64,000 nt of DNA from Flavisphingomonas formosensis (lineage in GTDB: Bacteria; Pseudomonadota; Alphaproteobacteria; Sphingomonadales; Sphingomonadaceae), in the NCBI RefSeq assembly GCF_009755815.1, contig NZ_WRPK01000008.1:62001-126000 (forward strand), in the 5' to 3' direction. A program made the position numbers and the translations under genes. A model generated the notes under the pieces. The model saw only the letters and a program-made list of their open reading frames with translations, was not told the origin of the DNA and searched no databases. Shown here in pieces: positions 16,427 through 24,518 of the stretch; positions within the stretch are counted from its first letter, which is position 1; each line of letters begins with the position of its first letter.

Positions 16427-18775
16427 ATGAACATGATAAGGTTGGGGGCGGTCGCGGGACTTAGCCTTTATGCGATGGCGGTGGCCACTCAAGCCTATGC
16501 CCAGGATACGGCGGATACCGGCGGCGGGATCGGCGACATCGTCGTCACCGCGCAGCGCCGCGAGCAGAAGCTGCAGGACGTTCCGATCGCGGTCAGCGCC
16601 TTCACCAGCCAGGAGCTGCAGACGCGCCAGATCACGCGAACCGTCGACCTGCTGGCCTATGTGCCCAACCTGATCGGCCACAACAACACGTCGATCGGCA
16701 CGGCGAACACCTATTCGCTGCGCGGCCTGAACAACAATGAGACCATCTCGACCTTCGACCTGCCGGTCGGCACCTATGTCGACGACGTCTACATGTCCCG
16801 CCAGAGCGCCAACAACTTCTCGCTTTTCGACGTCGAGCGGATCGAGGTGCTGCGCGGTCCGCAGGGCACGCTGTTCGGCCGCAACACCACCGGCGGCGCG
16901 ATCAACGTCATCATGAAGAAGCCGGCACGCGATTTCGGCGGCTTCGCCGAGGTCGGCTATGGTCGCTTCGACCGCAAGCAGGCCCGCGCCGCTGTCGATA
17001 TCCCGATCATCAAGGACAAGCTGCTGAGCAAGTGGCAGGGCTATTATATCCATGATGACGGCTACGCGCACAATCTGACGACCGGCGAGAAACTGAACTA
17101 CGAGCATAGCTACGGTTTCCGCGGCGCCCTACGCTTCCTCGGCTCGGACAGCACGACCTGGGACGTCACCGCCGACTATAACCATCAGAGCTACGCCAAC
17201 TTCCCGAACTTCTACGATCCGGACAGCAAGGATCGTGTCACCTACACCCGCCTGCGCACGGACCAGACGGTCTCGCAGGTGTTCGGCGGCAAGAGCTATC
17301 TCTCGCCCGGCCTTGCGGACCTGAAGCTCGGCAACACCGTGAATAGCTGGTCGGTCACGTCCAACCTGCAGATCCAGGCCAAAGACAATCTGACGATCAA
17401 CATCATCAGCGGCTACCGCCACATCTACAACTATTACATGACCGACAGCGCGGCGAGCCTCAACAGCGCGACGACCCAATATGATTATCCGGCCGATATT
17501 GTGAACCCGGTAATGGGTAGCACCTCGGTTCTCGCCAATAAATATTGGGGCGGCCAGTTCAGCCAGGAGATCAAGGCGACCGGTACAGCCTTCGATGGCA
17601 AGCTCACCTATGTCGGCGGTCTCTATTATATTCGCGAAGACAATAAGACGAGCTTCGCCAACGTCCTTATCAGCCCAACCGGTGTTGGTACGCTCTCAGC
17701 GGATCGCACTATGTACAACAACACCGATGCGATCGCTGGATACTTTCAAGGCGACTATAAGATCGTTCCCGGCTTGACCTTCACCGCCGGTATCCGCTGG
17801 ACGGGTGAGTTCAAGGACATCCACTTCACACCGAATGCCAGCCCGCTACCGCCGAGCGGCGTCAACCTTCCGTTCGATACACTCGACGTCATCGCGAAGG
17901 GCAATCCAGTAAAGCAGAACGCCAAGGTCTGGACGCCGCGTTTCGCGATCGACTACAAGATCAATCGTGACGTCTCGATCTTCGCCTCGGCGACCAAGGG
18001 TTTCAAGTCAGGCGGTTGGGTGTCGCGTGCCTATAACGCGGCCTCGATGTTCGCGTTCAAGCGCGAGACGATCTGGTCGTTCGAAGGCGGTCTCCGCTCC
18101 GAATGGTTCGACCGCAAGGTCCGCCTGAACCTCACCGGCTTCTACTTCAACGACATGGACAACCAGCTGCCAGCGGGCAGGGACAATCCGCTGGTGCCCG
18201 GCCAGATCATCTACACCACGCAGAACTTCGCGGATCTGCGTAACTACGGCCTCGAAACCGAGCTGACGATCGCGCCGACCCGCGGCCTCAACATCTTCTG
18301 GTCGTCGGGCCTCCAGCACGCCCGCTTCAAGAACCTCAATCAGTCTGTCGTCGATCAAATGCGGAACTGCCAGCAAGCCATCGCTGCCGGTAGCGCGAGC
18401 GCCAAGGCTACTTATTGCAACCAGGGCATCGTGACGGCGACGGGGCAGCTCGCAAAACCGAGCCGCGCACCCGACTTCACCTCGACGCTGGGCATCAACT
18501 ACACCGCCGAGTTCGGCGACTATGCCGTGATCCCGTCGGTGAGCTGGAACTACACCTCGTCGAGCTGGCCGTCCGCCCAGAACGACGTCCGCGGCTATCA
18601 GAAGGCGCACAGCCTGTTCAACGCGGGCATCTCGCTCAAGAACAAGGTCATGGGCTGGACGCTCTCGGCGGACTGCACCAACTGCTTCGACAAGCGCTAC
18701 GTCGCCTCCTTCCTCATCTTCCCGTATCTCAACGAGCCGGGTCGGTGGACGGTTCGGGCCCGTTACGACTTCTGA
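16427..18775 (+). CDS. TonB-dependent outer membrane receptor
   Basis: 782 residues. A signal peptide (LGAVAGLSLYAMAVATQAYA) is followed by the plug: GDIVVTAQRREQKLQDVPIA, then VERIEVLRGPQGTLFGRNTTGG. The C-terminus ends in alternating strands and the terminal aromatic RWTVRARYDF, as in beta-barrel porins. Length and sequence style fit the sphingomonad receptors that take up aromatic and other carbon substrates. It would import the substrate of this cluster across the outer membrane, energised by TonB/ExbBD encoded elsewhere. Single-gene transcript bounded by a strong terminator; the upstream region holds operator site 2. Confidence 0.93.
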   Translation: MNMIRLGAVAGLSLYAMAVATQAYAQDTADTGGGIGDIVVTAQRREQKLQDVPIAVSAFTSQELQTRQITRTVDLLAYVPNLIGHNNTSIGTANTYSLRGLNNNETISTFDLPVGTYVDDVYMSRQSANNFSLFDVERIEVLRGPQGTLFGRNTTGGAINVIMKKPARDFGGFAEVGYGRFDRKQARAAVDIPIIKDKLLSKWQGYYIHDDGYAHNLTTGEKLNYEHSYGFRGALRFLGSDSTTWDVTADYNHQSYANFPNFYDPDSKDRVTYTRLRTDQTVSQVFGGKSYLSPGLADLKLGNTVNSWSVTSNLQIQAKDNLTINIISGYRHIYNYYMTDSAASLNSATTQYDYPADIVNPVMGSTSVLANKYWGGQFSQEIKATGTAFDGKLTYVGGLYYIREDNKTSFANVLISPTGVGTLSADRTMYNNTDAIAGYFQGDYKIVPGLTFTAGIRWTGEFKDIHFTPNASPLPPSGVNLPFDTLDVIAKGNPVKQNAKVWTPRFAIDYKINRDVSIFASATKGFKSGGWVSRAYNAASMFAFKRETIWSFEGGLRSEWFDRKVRLNLTGFYFNDMDNQLPAGRDNPLVPGQIIYTTQNFADLRNYGLETELTIAPTRGLNIFWSSGLQHARFKNLNQSVVDQMRNCQQAIAAGSASAKATYCNQGIVTATGQLAKPSRAPDFTSTLGINYTAEFGDYAVIPSVSWNYTSSSWPSAQNDVRGYQKAHSLFNAGISLKNKVMGWTLSADCTNCFDKRYVASFLIFPYLNEPGRWTVRARYDF

Positions 18776-18791
18776 TTTGCAAGTCCCCTCC

Positions 18792-18822
18792 GGCGGGGAG
18801 CAGAAATGCTCCCCGCCTTTTT
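18792..18822 (+). terminator. rho-independent terminator after the TonB receptor
   Basis: Perfect 11 bp stem GGCGGGGAGCA / TGCTCCCCGCC with a GAAA loop, followed by five Ts. It starts 17 bp after the receptor stop. Confidence 0.92.
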
Positions 18823-18837
18823 CTGTTTCAGGAAGAT

Positions 18838-19143
18838 ATGACGATGGCCGAGCGTCCCGCCCCCGATCAGGTCAAGCTGCCGCGCACGGCCAAGGGCCAG
18901 CGCCCGCATTTCTTCGACGATCCCGCCATCGATCAGATGATGACCTTCTTCCTCGAGCTGATGACCGAGGTCGCCGTGCTGCGTGAGCGCACCGACACGA
19001 TCGAACGCCTTCTCGATACCAAGGGCGCCATCTCTCGCGCCGATATCGAGGCCTATCGCGCCGACGCCGCGGTGGAGGCCGAGCGCCTTGCCTGGCGCAA
19101 CGCCTATTTCCAGCGGGTCATGCGGATGCATGCGCCGGACTGA
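18838..19143 (+). CDS. small helical protein of unknown function (small protein 1)
   Basis: 101 residues, no family recognised. A polar basic N-terminus (KLPRTAKGQRPHFFDDPA) leads into a hydrophobic helix, MMTFFLELMTEVAVL. A charged, probably coiled segment RERTDTIERLL and an acidic helix ISRADIEAYRADAAVEAERL follow. AGGAAG lies just before ATG 18838. The hydrophobic helix plus R-x-D-x-(I/L)-E-R pattern resembles the small protein at 25657-25965. The gene ends 3 bp before the old-yellow-enzyme gene, so it may be a subunit or chaperone of that enzyme. Confidence 0.7.
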   Translation: MTMAERPAPDQVKLPRTAKGQRPHFFDDPAIDQMMTFFLELMTEVAVLRERTDTIERLLDTKGAISRADIEAYRADAAVEAERLAWRNAYFQRVMRMHAPD

Positions 19144-19146
19144 GGC

Positions 19147-21123
19147 ATGACCGCCTACCCGCATCTCTTCTCCCCCACCACGATCGGCCGGCGGACGCTC
19201 CGCAATCGGATCGTCCATGCCTCCATGTCGACACATTATGCCGTGGGCGGGCGCGTCACCCCCCGGCTGATCGACTATTATGTCAACCGCGCGCGCGGCG
19301 GCGCCTCGCTGCTCGTCACCGAGCCGATGGCGATGCTGCACTGGCAGACGCTTCCCACCCGCCCGGCCGTGCTGAGCGACGTCAATGAGGGCGAGCTCGC
19401 CCGCTGGGCCGATGCCGTCGGCGGCGCGGGCGGCCTGATGCTCGGCCAGATCCAGGACAATGGCCGCGGCTTCCGTTCCGGCTTCCGCAATCCGGGCGCT
19501 TTCGGCCCTTCGGCCCTGCCCGACGATCTGAGCTGGACGGTTCCCCACGCCCTTTCGATCGACGCGATCCGGCGGATGATCGAGGAATTCGTGCAGTCGT
19601 CGCAGCGCATCCAGCGCGCAGGCTTTGCCGGCGTCGAGATATCGGCCGGTCATGGCCATCTCTTCCACCAGTTCCTCGCGCCCCGTTCCAATGTGCGCGA
19701 AGACGGCTATGGCGGCGATACTGCCGGCCGAACGCGCTTGCTGATCGAGCTGATCGCCGCCTTGCGGGCCGGCTGCGGCACCGACTTCATCATCGGCATC
19801 AAGCTGCCCGCGGAAGACGGCATGGATCGCGGCATCGACCTCGCCGAGGCTGCGCGGATCACCGAGCAGGTCCACGCCACCGGCGCGATCGACTATCTCA
19901 CTTATTGCTGGGGCGCGCATGGCGACACGCTCTACGAGCATCTGCCCGATCTGCACGGCCCCCGTATGCCCTATGTGGACCGCATCGCGACGCTCGGCAA
20001 ACACGCCCCCGGCGTGCCGCTCGGCGCGCTCGGCCTGATCACCGATCCCAATGAGGGCGAACGGATCATCCGCGATGGCCTTGCCGATCTCGTCATGCTC
20101 GGCCGGCCGCTGGTCACCGATCCGGCCTGGGGCCTCAAGGCCAAGCAGGGCCGCGAGGCGCAGATCCGCTATTGCGTGTCGTGCAACACCTGCTGGCACA
20201 TGATCAACATCGGCCGCGGCCTCCATTGCGACAACAACCCCCGCGTCGGCGCGCCCGACGAGGCCGACTGGCGGCCCGAGCCGGCAGCGCAGCCGAAGCA
20301 TGTCGTCGTGGTCGGCGCGGGCATCGCCGGCATGGAGGCCGCCTGGGTCGCCGCCGCGCGCGGCCATCGGGTGACGGTCTTCTCCGCGTCGGACGAGGCC
20401 GGCGGCAAGACGCGTCTCCACGCGCTGCTGCCGGGTGGCGAGAATCTCAGCAGCATCTACGATTATCAACGCCTCGCCGCCGAGCGCGCCGGCACCGTCT
20501 TCCGCTGGGGCGAGCGCGCGAGCGCGGACGCAATCCTGGCGCTCGCGCCCGATCATGTCGTCCTCGCCACCGGATCGACGCCCGCCTGGCCGGCCTATCT
20601 ACCCGCGGACTATCGCGGCGAAGGCTTCTTCCCCGATCTGCGCGAGGCGATGGCCGATCTTACCCGGCGCACCAGCCGGCAGCAGGGCACCGCGGTGATC
20701 CACGACGCCGATCACGGCGCCTTCACCTACGCCGCCGCCGAGCTGCTGCGGGCCCGCTTCGACCGGGTCGTTATCCTTACCGAGCGCGAGCGCATCGCCA
20801 GCGACGAGGCGATGGTGACGCGCCAGGGCGTCTATGCCCGCCTCTATCGCAAGGGCATCGAGATCGTAACCTCGGTGCGTCCGCTCGCCAGTTCCCGCTT
20901 CGAGGAAGGCGAGGTCGCCTACGCCAATGTCTTCAGCGGCGGCGAAACCGTCATTACGGACGTCGCCCTCTTAACCTACGCCACCGCGCGCATCCCCGAC
21001 GACCAATTGGCCGAACCGCTGCGCGCGGCCGGTATCGACGTGCGGCTGATCGGCGATGCCTGGGCGCCGCGCACCGTGCTGGCGGCGACGTCCGACGGCT
21101 ATCGCGTCGGCATGGAATTTTGA
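19147..21123 (+). CDS. NADH:flavin oxidoreductase / 2,4-dienoyl-CoA reductase-like (OYE + Fe-S + FAD)
   Basis: 658 residues, the length and layout of FadH, trimethylamine dehydrogenase and BaiCD. Residues 1-~350 form the OYE FMN barrel (LFSPTTIGRRTLRNRIVHASM, HGHLFHQFLAPRSNVREDGYGG). A 4Fe-4S cluster segment follows, YCVSCNTCWHMINIGRGLHC. The C-terminal half is an FAD/NAD(P)H Rossmann domain starting HVVVVGAGIAGMEAAWVAAARG. It would reduce an activated C=C or oxidatively demethylate/deaminate a substrate. It follows small protein 1 by 3 bp and precedes the SDR, in one operon. Confidence 0.92.
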   Translation: MTAYPHLFSPTTIGRRTLRNRIVHASMSTHYAVGGRVTPRLIDYYVNRARGGASLLVTEPMAMLHWQTLPTRPAVLSDVNEGELARWADAVGGAGGLMLGQIQDNGRGFRSGFRNPGAFGPSALPDDLSWTVPHALSIDAIRRMIEEFVQSSQRIQRAGFAGVEISAGHGHLFHQFLAPRSNVREDGYGGDTAGRTRLLIELIAALRAGCGTDFIIGIKLPAEDGMDRGIDLAEAARITEQVHATGAIDYLTYCWGAHGDTLYEHLPDLHGPRMPYVDRIATLGKHAPGVPLGALGLITDPNEGERIIRDGLADLVMLGRPLVTDPAWGLKAKQGREAQIRYCVSCNTCWHMINIGRGLHCDNNPRVGAPDEADWRPEPAAQPKHVVVVGAGIAGMEAAWVAAARGHRVTVFSASDEAGGKTRLHALLPGGENLSSIYDYQRLAAERAGTVFRWGERASADAILALAPDHVVLATGSTPAWPAYLPADYRGEGFFPDLREAMADLTRRTSRQQGTAVIHDADHGAFTYAAAELLRARFDRVVILTERERIASDEAMVTRQGVYARLYRKGIEIVTSVRPLASSRFEEGEVAYANVFSGGETVITDVALLTYATARIPDDQLAEPLRAAGIDVRLIGDAWAPRTVLAATSDGYRVGMEF

Positions 21124-21146
21124 CGATTTTCGGAAGGAGAGTGCGC

Positions 21147-21998
21147 ATGTATCCCGATCTCGACGGAAAGGTCGCCGTCGTCACCGGCGCCGGCCGCCAC
21201 GGCGGCCTCGGTGCCGCGATCGCCCGCAAGCTGGTCGAGGACGGCGTTCACGTCGTGCTCCATGACATCGGTGCGACCAAAGGCGCGATGGCTCCCGAAC
21301 ATGGCGTCGGACAACTTTCGGAACTGGAGCAGATCGCCGAGGAGCTGAGCACGATCCACCCGAACATCGCGACCTTCACCGCCGACATGCGCGTCGAAGC
21401 CGAGGTGGAGGCGCTGATCGGCCATGCCGTCCAGTGTTTCGGCAAGCTCGACATACTGATCAACAATGCCGGTGTCGGCTATCTCTTCGGTCCCTTCGTC
21501 GAGCAGACGCAGGAGCAGTGGGACACGGTGCTCAACGTCAATCTGCGCGGCGCCTTCTTCGCGATGAAGCACGCCATCCGCCAGATGCTGATCCAAGACG
21601 AGATCCCGGATTGGGGGCGCGGCCGCGTCGTTTCGATCGGCAGCCGCGGCTCCAAGTCGGGCTCCGCCCTCACCTCTTCCTACATCGCCTCCAAGCACGG
21701 CATCGTCGGGCTGACCCGCTCCGTGGCGATCGAGATGGGCCCGCAGCAGATCACCGTGAACGCGGTCTGCCCGAACCACGTCACCACCGGCCTCGGTTCC
21801 TGGCAAAACGAATATATGGCGAAGATGCGCGGACAGACGATCGACGAATATCTCGCGGCGATGCGCGGCCGCATCCCGCTCGGCCGCGTCGGCACGCCCG
21901 AGGACACCGCCAATGCCTGCGCGTTCCTCTGCTCTGGTCAGGCCCGCTACATCACCGGCGAGGCGATGAACGTCTCAGGCGGCGAGGAAATGCACTGA
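21147..21998 (+). CDS. short-chain dehydrogenase/reductase
   Basis: 283-residue classical SDR. Cofactor motif VAVVTGAGRHGGLGAAIA, structural LINNAGVGYLFG, catalytic Ser-Tyr-Lys in SIGSRG and SSYIASKHGIVG, and the end ITGEAMNVSGGEEMH. AAGGAG 7 bases before ATG 21147 sets the start. It has a slightly long loop after the first strand (VVLHDIGATKGAMAPEHG). Probably oxidises a hydroxyl or reduces a ketone in the same pathway as the preceding OYE-type enzyme. Ends 24 bp before a strong hairpin. Confidence 0.92.
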   Translation: MYPDLDGKVAVVTGAGRHGGLGAAIARKLVEDGVHVVLHDIGATKGAMAPEHGVGQLSELEQIAEELSTIHPNIATFTADMRVEAEVEALIGHAVQCFGKLDILINNAGVGYLFGPFVEQTQEQWDTVLNVNLRGAFFAMKHAIRQMLIQDEIPDWGRGRVVSIGSRGSKSGSALTSSYIASKHGIVGLTRSVAIEMGPQQITVNAVCPNHVTTGLGSWQNEYMAKMRGQTIDEYLAAMRGRIPLGRVGTPEDTANACAFLCSGQARYITGEAMNVSGGEEMH

Positions 21999-22022
21999 GG
22001 GCCGGTTCCTCGTATAGCTCTT

Positions 22023-22064
22023 CCCAGTCCGCCATCCCGATTTTCGCCGGGACGGCGGACTGGG
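22023..22064. terminator. bidirectional terminator hairpin
   Basis: Perfect 11 bp outer arms CCCAGTCCGCC and GGCGGACTGGG plus inner TCCCG/CGGGA, between the convergent SDR and GlcG-like genes. Confidence 0.7.
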
Positions 22065-22073
22065 CGACTTGAT

Positions 22074-22472
22074 CTACGCCAGCGCCGCCAGCCCCGCCTC
22101 GGCGATCGCCACATCCTGTTCCGCCGAGCCACCGGAAATGCCAATCCCGCCGATGCACGCGCCGTCGTGGCGCACCGGCAGCCCGCCCGGCATCGGCAGA
22201 TAGTCAGTCAGCCGCAGCAGCTCCGGCTCGTCCTTGAGGCGCGCGGTCAGGGCGCCGCTCGGCGCACGCATCAGGGCCGCGGTGCGCGCCTTCGCCATGG
22301 CGACCGTTGGCGTCATCACCCCGGCCCCGTCACCGCGCTCCACGCGAAAGACATGACCGCCATCGTCGACGATTGCGATCGTCGCGGCGACGCCGATCTC
22401 CCGCGCCTTGGCGCGTGCGGCGGCCATGATTTCGTCCAGTTCGGCAGGCCCCAGTATCGCTTTGGTCTTCAT
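22074..22472 (-). CDS. GlcG/HbpS-family (DUF336) protein
   Basis: 132 residues of the heme-degrading/heme-binding HbpS-GlcG family. Seen: AARAKAREIGVAATIAIVDDGGHVFRVERGDGAG, AMAKARTAALM, and the ending GGLPVRHDGACIGGIGISGGSAEQDVAIAEAGLAAL. These proteins occur in many catabolic operons, where some act as small-ligand binding or hydratase-like proteins. I start at ATG 22472; an in-frame GTG at 22478 is possible. Divergent from the GntR gene, 74 bp away. Confidence 0.85.
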   Translation of the reverse strand: MKTKAILGPAELDEIMAAARAKAREIGVAATIAIVDDGGHVFRVERGDGAGVMTPTVAMAKARTAALMRAPSGALTARLKDEPELLRLTDYLPMPGGLPVRHDGACIGGIGISGGSAEQDVAIAEAGLAALA

Positions 22473-22546
22473 TGGCACTTTTCCTCAGGGTTCGGGAGTG
22501 GTTAAGGGTTAATCACTGCGTATCGATATTGGTGTGGGGAACAGTC

Positions 22547-23308
22547 TTGGCAAAACGTAACGACGACGTCGCTCCGGTCGATCGGCTGCAGGCGGTTCCG
22601 CTGTACCATCAGATCTTCATGCAACTGCGCGAGGAAATCATCAGCGGCGCGCGCGGCTTCGGCTCGCGCATGCCGACCGAGGAGGAGCTTTCCGAAAGCT
22701 TCGGCGTCTCGCGCATCACTGCGCGGCGCGCGCTCGCCGAGCTCGCCGACACCAATCTCGTCGCCCGCAAGCGCCGCGTCGGCACGCACGTCATCTATCA
22801 GACGCCCGCCAAGCCGATCGAGGGCAGTATCGAGCAGGCGATCGAATCGCTGATCACTTATGGCCGCAAGACCCAGGTGAAGCTGCTGGAGCTCGAAACC
22901 ATTCCCGCCCGCCTTCCGATTACCGACGCGCTGCAGCTGCCGATCGGCACGCCGGTGCTGCGCGTCGCGCGCGTCCGCTGGCTCGACGATCTCCCGCTCA
23001 GCTATCTCGTCAGCTATGTGCCGGCGGATCTCGCCGAGGCGATGAACCGCACCTCGCTCAAATCGACGCCGATGCTCAGCCTGCTGGAACAGGCCGGCGT
23101 GAAGATCGGCGCCGCGACACAGACCATTTCCGCCTCGCTGGCCGATGCCACCCTCGCCCATCTGCTGGAAGTCGACATCGGCTCGCCGATCCTGCGCGTC
23201 AACCGCACCGTGATGGATACCGACAAGCGGCCGGTGCAGCATGTGCTCGCCCAGTTCCGGCCCGATCGCTACCAGATCAAGCTCGATCTCCATTCGGCGA
23301 AAGCCTGA
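22547..23308 (+). CDS. GntR/HutC-family transcriptional regulator
   Basis: 253 residues. The wHTH is at the N-terminus (VPLYHQIFMQLREEIISG, MPTEEELSESFGVSRITARRAL). The UTRA effector domain fills the rest (PVLRVARVRWLDDLPLSYLVSYVPADL, RTVMDTDKRPVQHVLAQFRPDRYQ). I choose TTG 22547 because GGGGA lies 6 bases upstream and the protein then begins MAKRNDD; GTG 22532 is the alternative. Located mid-cluster between the OYE/SDR operon and the VOC/methyltransferase operon. It is the best candidate for the TTTGATATA-type palindromes at 1086, 16259 and 23525. Confidence 0.9.
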   Translation: MAKRNDDVAPVDRLQAVPLYHQIFMQLREEIISGARGFGSRMPTEEELSESFGVSRITARRALAELADTNLVARKRRVGTHVIYQTPAKPIEGSIEQAIESLITYGRKTQVKLLELETIPARLPITDALQLPIGTPVLRVARVRWLDDLPLSYLVSYVPADLAEAMNRTSLKSTPMLSLLEQAGVKIGAATQTISASLADATLAHLLEVDIGSPILRVNRTVMDTDKRPVQHVLAQFRPDRYQIKLDLHSAKA

Positions 23309-23329
23309 GCGGGGCCTTGCATACATCCA

Positions 23330-23413
23330 CGTCATGCCAGCGAAAGCTGGCATCGCTTTCAAAAAGCACGCGGCTCGTGGCGGAGAGTGATCCCAGCTTT
23401 CGCTGGGATGACG
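23330..23413. repeat. 84 bp palindromic intergenic repeat, second family, copy 1
   Basis: CGTCATGCCAGCGAAAGCTGG at one end and CCCAGCTTTCGCTGGGATGACG at the other, each itself a hairpin, with a variable centre. The same layout recurs at 30879-30963. It lies after the GntR stop and may also act as a terminator. Confidence 0.85.
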
Positions 23414-23524
23414 CATTTCGAGAGCGCACTCCCGTTGCGCGACGCCCCGTGATGGCGAGGTCGGCGAAATGCGCGGATTTACCGTGAAACGGGTCATGAG
23501 CAGCCTTCTGCCACAGATTGCCAA

Positions 23525-23543
23525 TTTGATATAGATATAAGGG
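23525..23543. promoter_or_regulatory. putative GntR-type operator, site 4 (half conserved)
   Basis: TTTGATATAGA is identical to the first 11 bases of site 1; the right half (TATAAGGG) departs from the palindrome. It is 40 bp before the VOC gene start. Confidence 0.4.
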
Positions 23544-23582
23544 TAATTGCTGCTAATCTGCCTGCATGACAGGGCATTGCAG

Positions 23583-24518
23583 ATGAACGACTGGACTTCC
23601 CACGGCGATCCCCGCCTTACCCGTTTCCGCTTCGCGACGATCGGTGCCCCCGATATCGGCGTGATCGAGGAGCATTATGGCCAATGGCTCGGCTATCGCG
23701 TGCGCGAGCGGGGCACGGTGGCCGCCGATCTCGCTGCCAGCTGGGGTACGCCGGCCGCAGCGGGCCGCCCCTATATCGTGATGAGCACCGACGGCGCGCA
23801 TGACGATTATGTCCGCGCCGTGCAGACCAGCGCCATTCCCGGCTATCGCCCGCTCACCACTTTCGGCTGGGCCGCATTCGAGATCATCGTCGACGACGTC
23901 CACGCCGTCCACGCACGCCTGAAGCAGTCGGCCTTCACCATCCTCGCCGAGCCCAAGCCGCTACAGTTCATGCCCTCGATCGTGGCGATGCAGGCGGCGG
24001 GGCCGGCCGGCGAATGCCTCTATTTCACAATGGAGAGCGGAGATCGCGAAACCTCGATCCTTCCGCGCCCGCGCTCCTTCGTCGACCGTCCGTTCATCCT
24101 CGTCGTCGCGGGCAGCGATTTCGATCGGCTGCGCAACTGGTATTGCGACACGTTCGACCTGAAGCGCCGGCCGCTGCGCGACAGCAAGATCCAGCTCGTC
24201 CAGGATGCGCTCGGCCTCGATCATGACCATGTCATCCGCATGACCACCGCAGGCCTGCGCGAGCATGGCTATCTGTTCGAATTCGACGAATACCCGTCCG
24301 GCCCCGGCTATCTCGCCGCCCCCCGCCCCCGCGCCGCGGGCGAGTTGCCGCCGGGCTGCGCGATGGCGAGCATCGCCACCACCGCGCTCGACAGCATCGC
24401 GGACCAGGCGATAACGCCGCCCGTCCCGCGCGAGGGAATAGGCTATGATGGCCGCCGCGCCTGCACCGTGATCGGCCCGGCTGGCGAGTTGGTCGAGTTC
24501 ATTGAGGAGACCGAATGA
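23583..24518 (+). CDS. two-domain VOC (glyoxalase/extradiol dioxygenase-fold) protein
   Basis: 311 residues built of two vicinal-oxygen-chelate halves. The first begins RFRFATIGAPDIGVIEEHYGQWLGYRV and runs to LYFTMESGD. The second begins PFILVVAGSDFDRLRNWYCDTF and ends GPAGELVEFIEE, with the conserved terminal glutamate. Metal ligands are not certain: a clear early histidine is missing, so an extradiol dioxygenase activity cannot be claimed. Start ATG 23583 has no strong ribosome site. The stop overlaps the next start (ATGA). Possible roles are isomerase, lyase, ring-cleavage dioxygenase or binding protein. Confidence 0.78.
   Translation: MNDWTSHGDPRLTRFRFATIGAPDIGVIEEHYGQWLGYRVRERGTVAADLAASWGTPAAAGRPYIVMSTDGAHDDYVRAVQTSAIPGYRPLTTFGWAAFEIIVDDVHAVHARLKQSAFTILAEPKPLQFMPSIVAMQAAGPAGECLYFTMESGDRETSILPRPRSFVDRPFILVVAGSDFDRLRNWYCDTFDLKRRPLRDSKIQLVQDALGLDHDHVIRMTTAGLREHGYLFEFDEYPSGPGYLAAPRPRAAGELPPGCAMASIATTALDSIADQAITPPVPREGIGYDGRRACTVIGPAGELVEFIEETE

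Noticed and set aside
23583-24518. VOC protein as an extradiol ring-cleavage dioxygenase
   Set aside because: Two VOC halves are clear, but the His-His-Glu metal set could not be identified with confidence.
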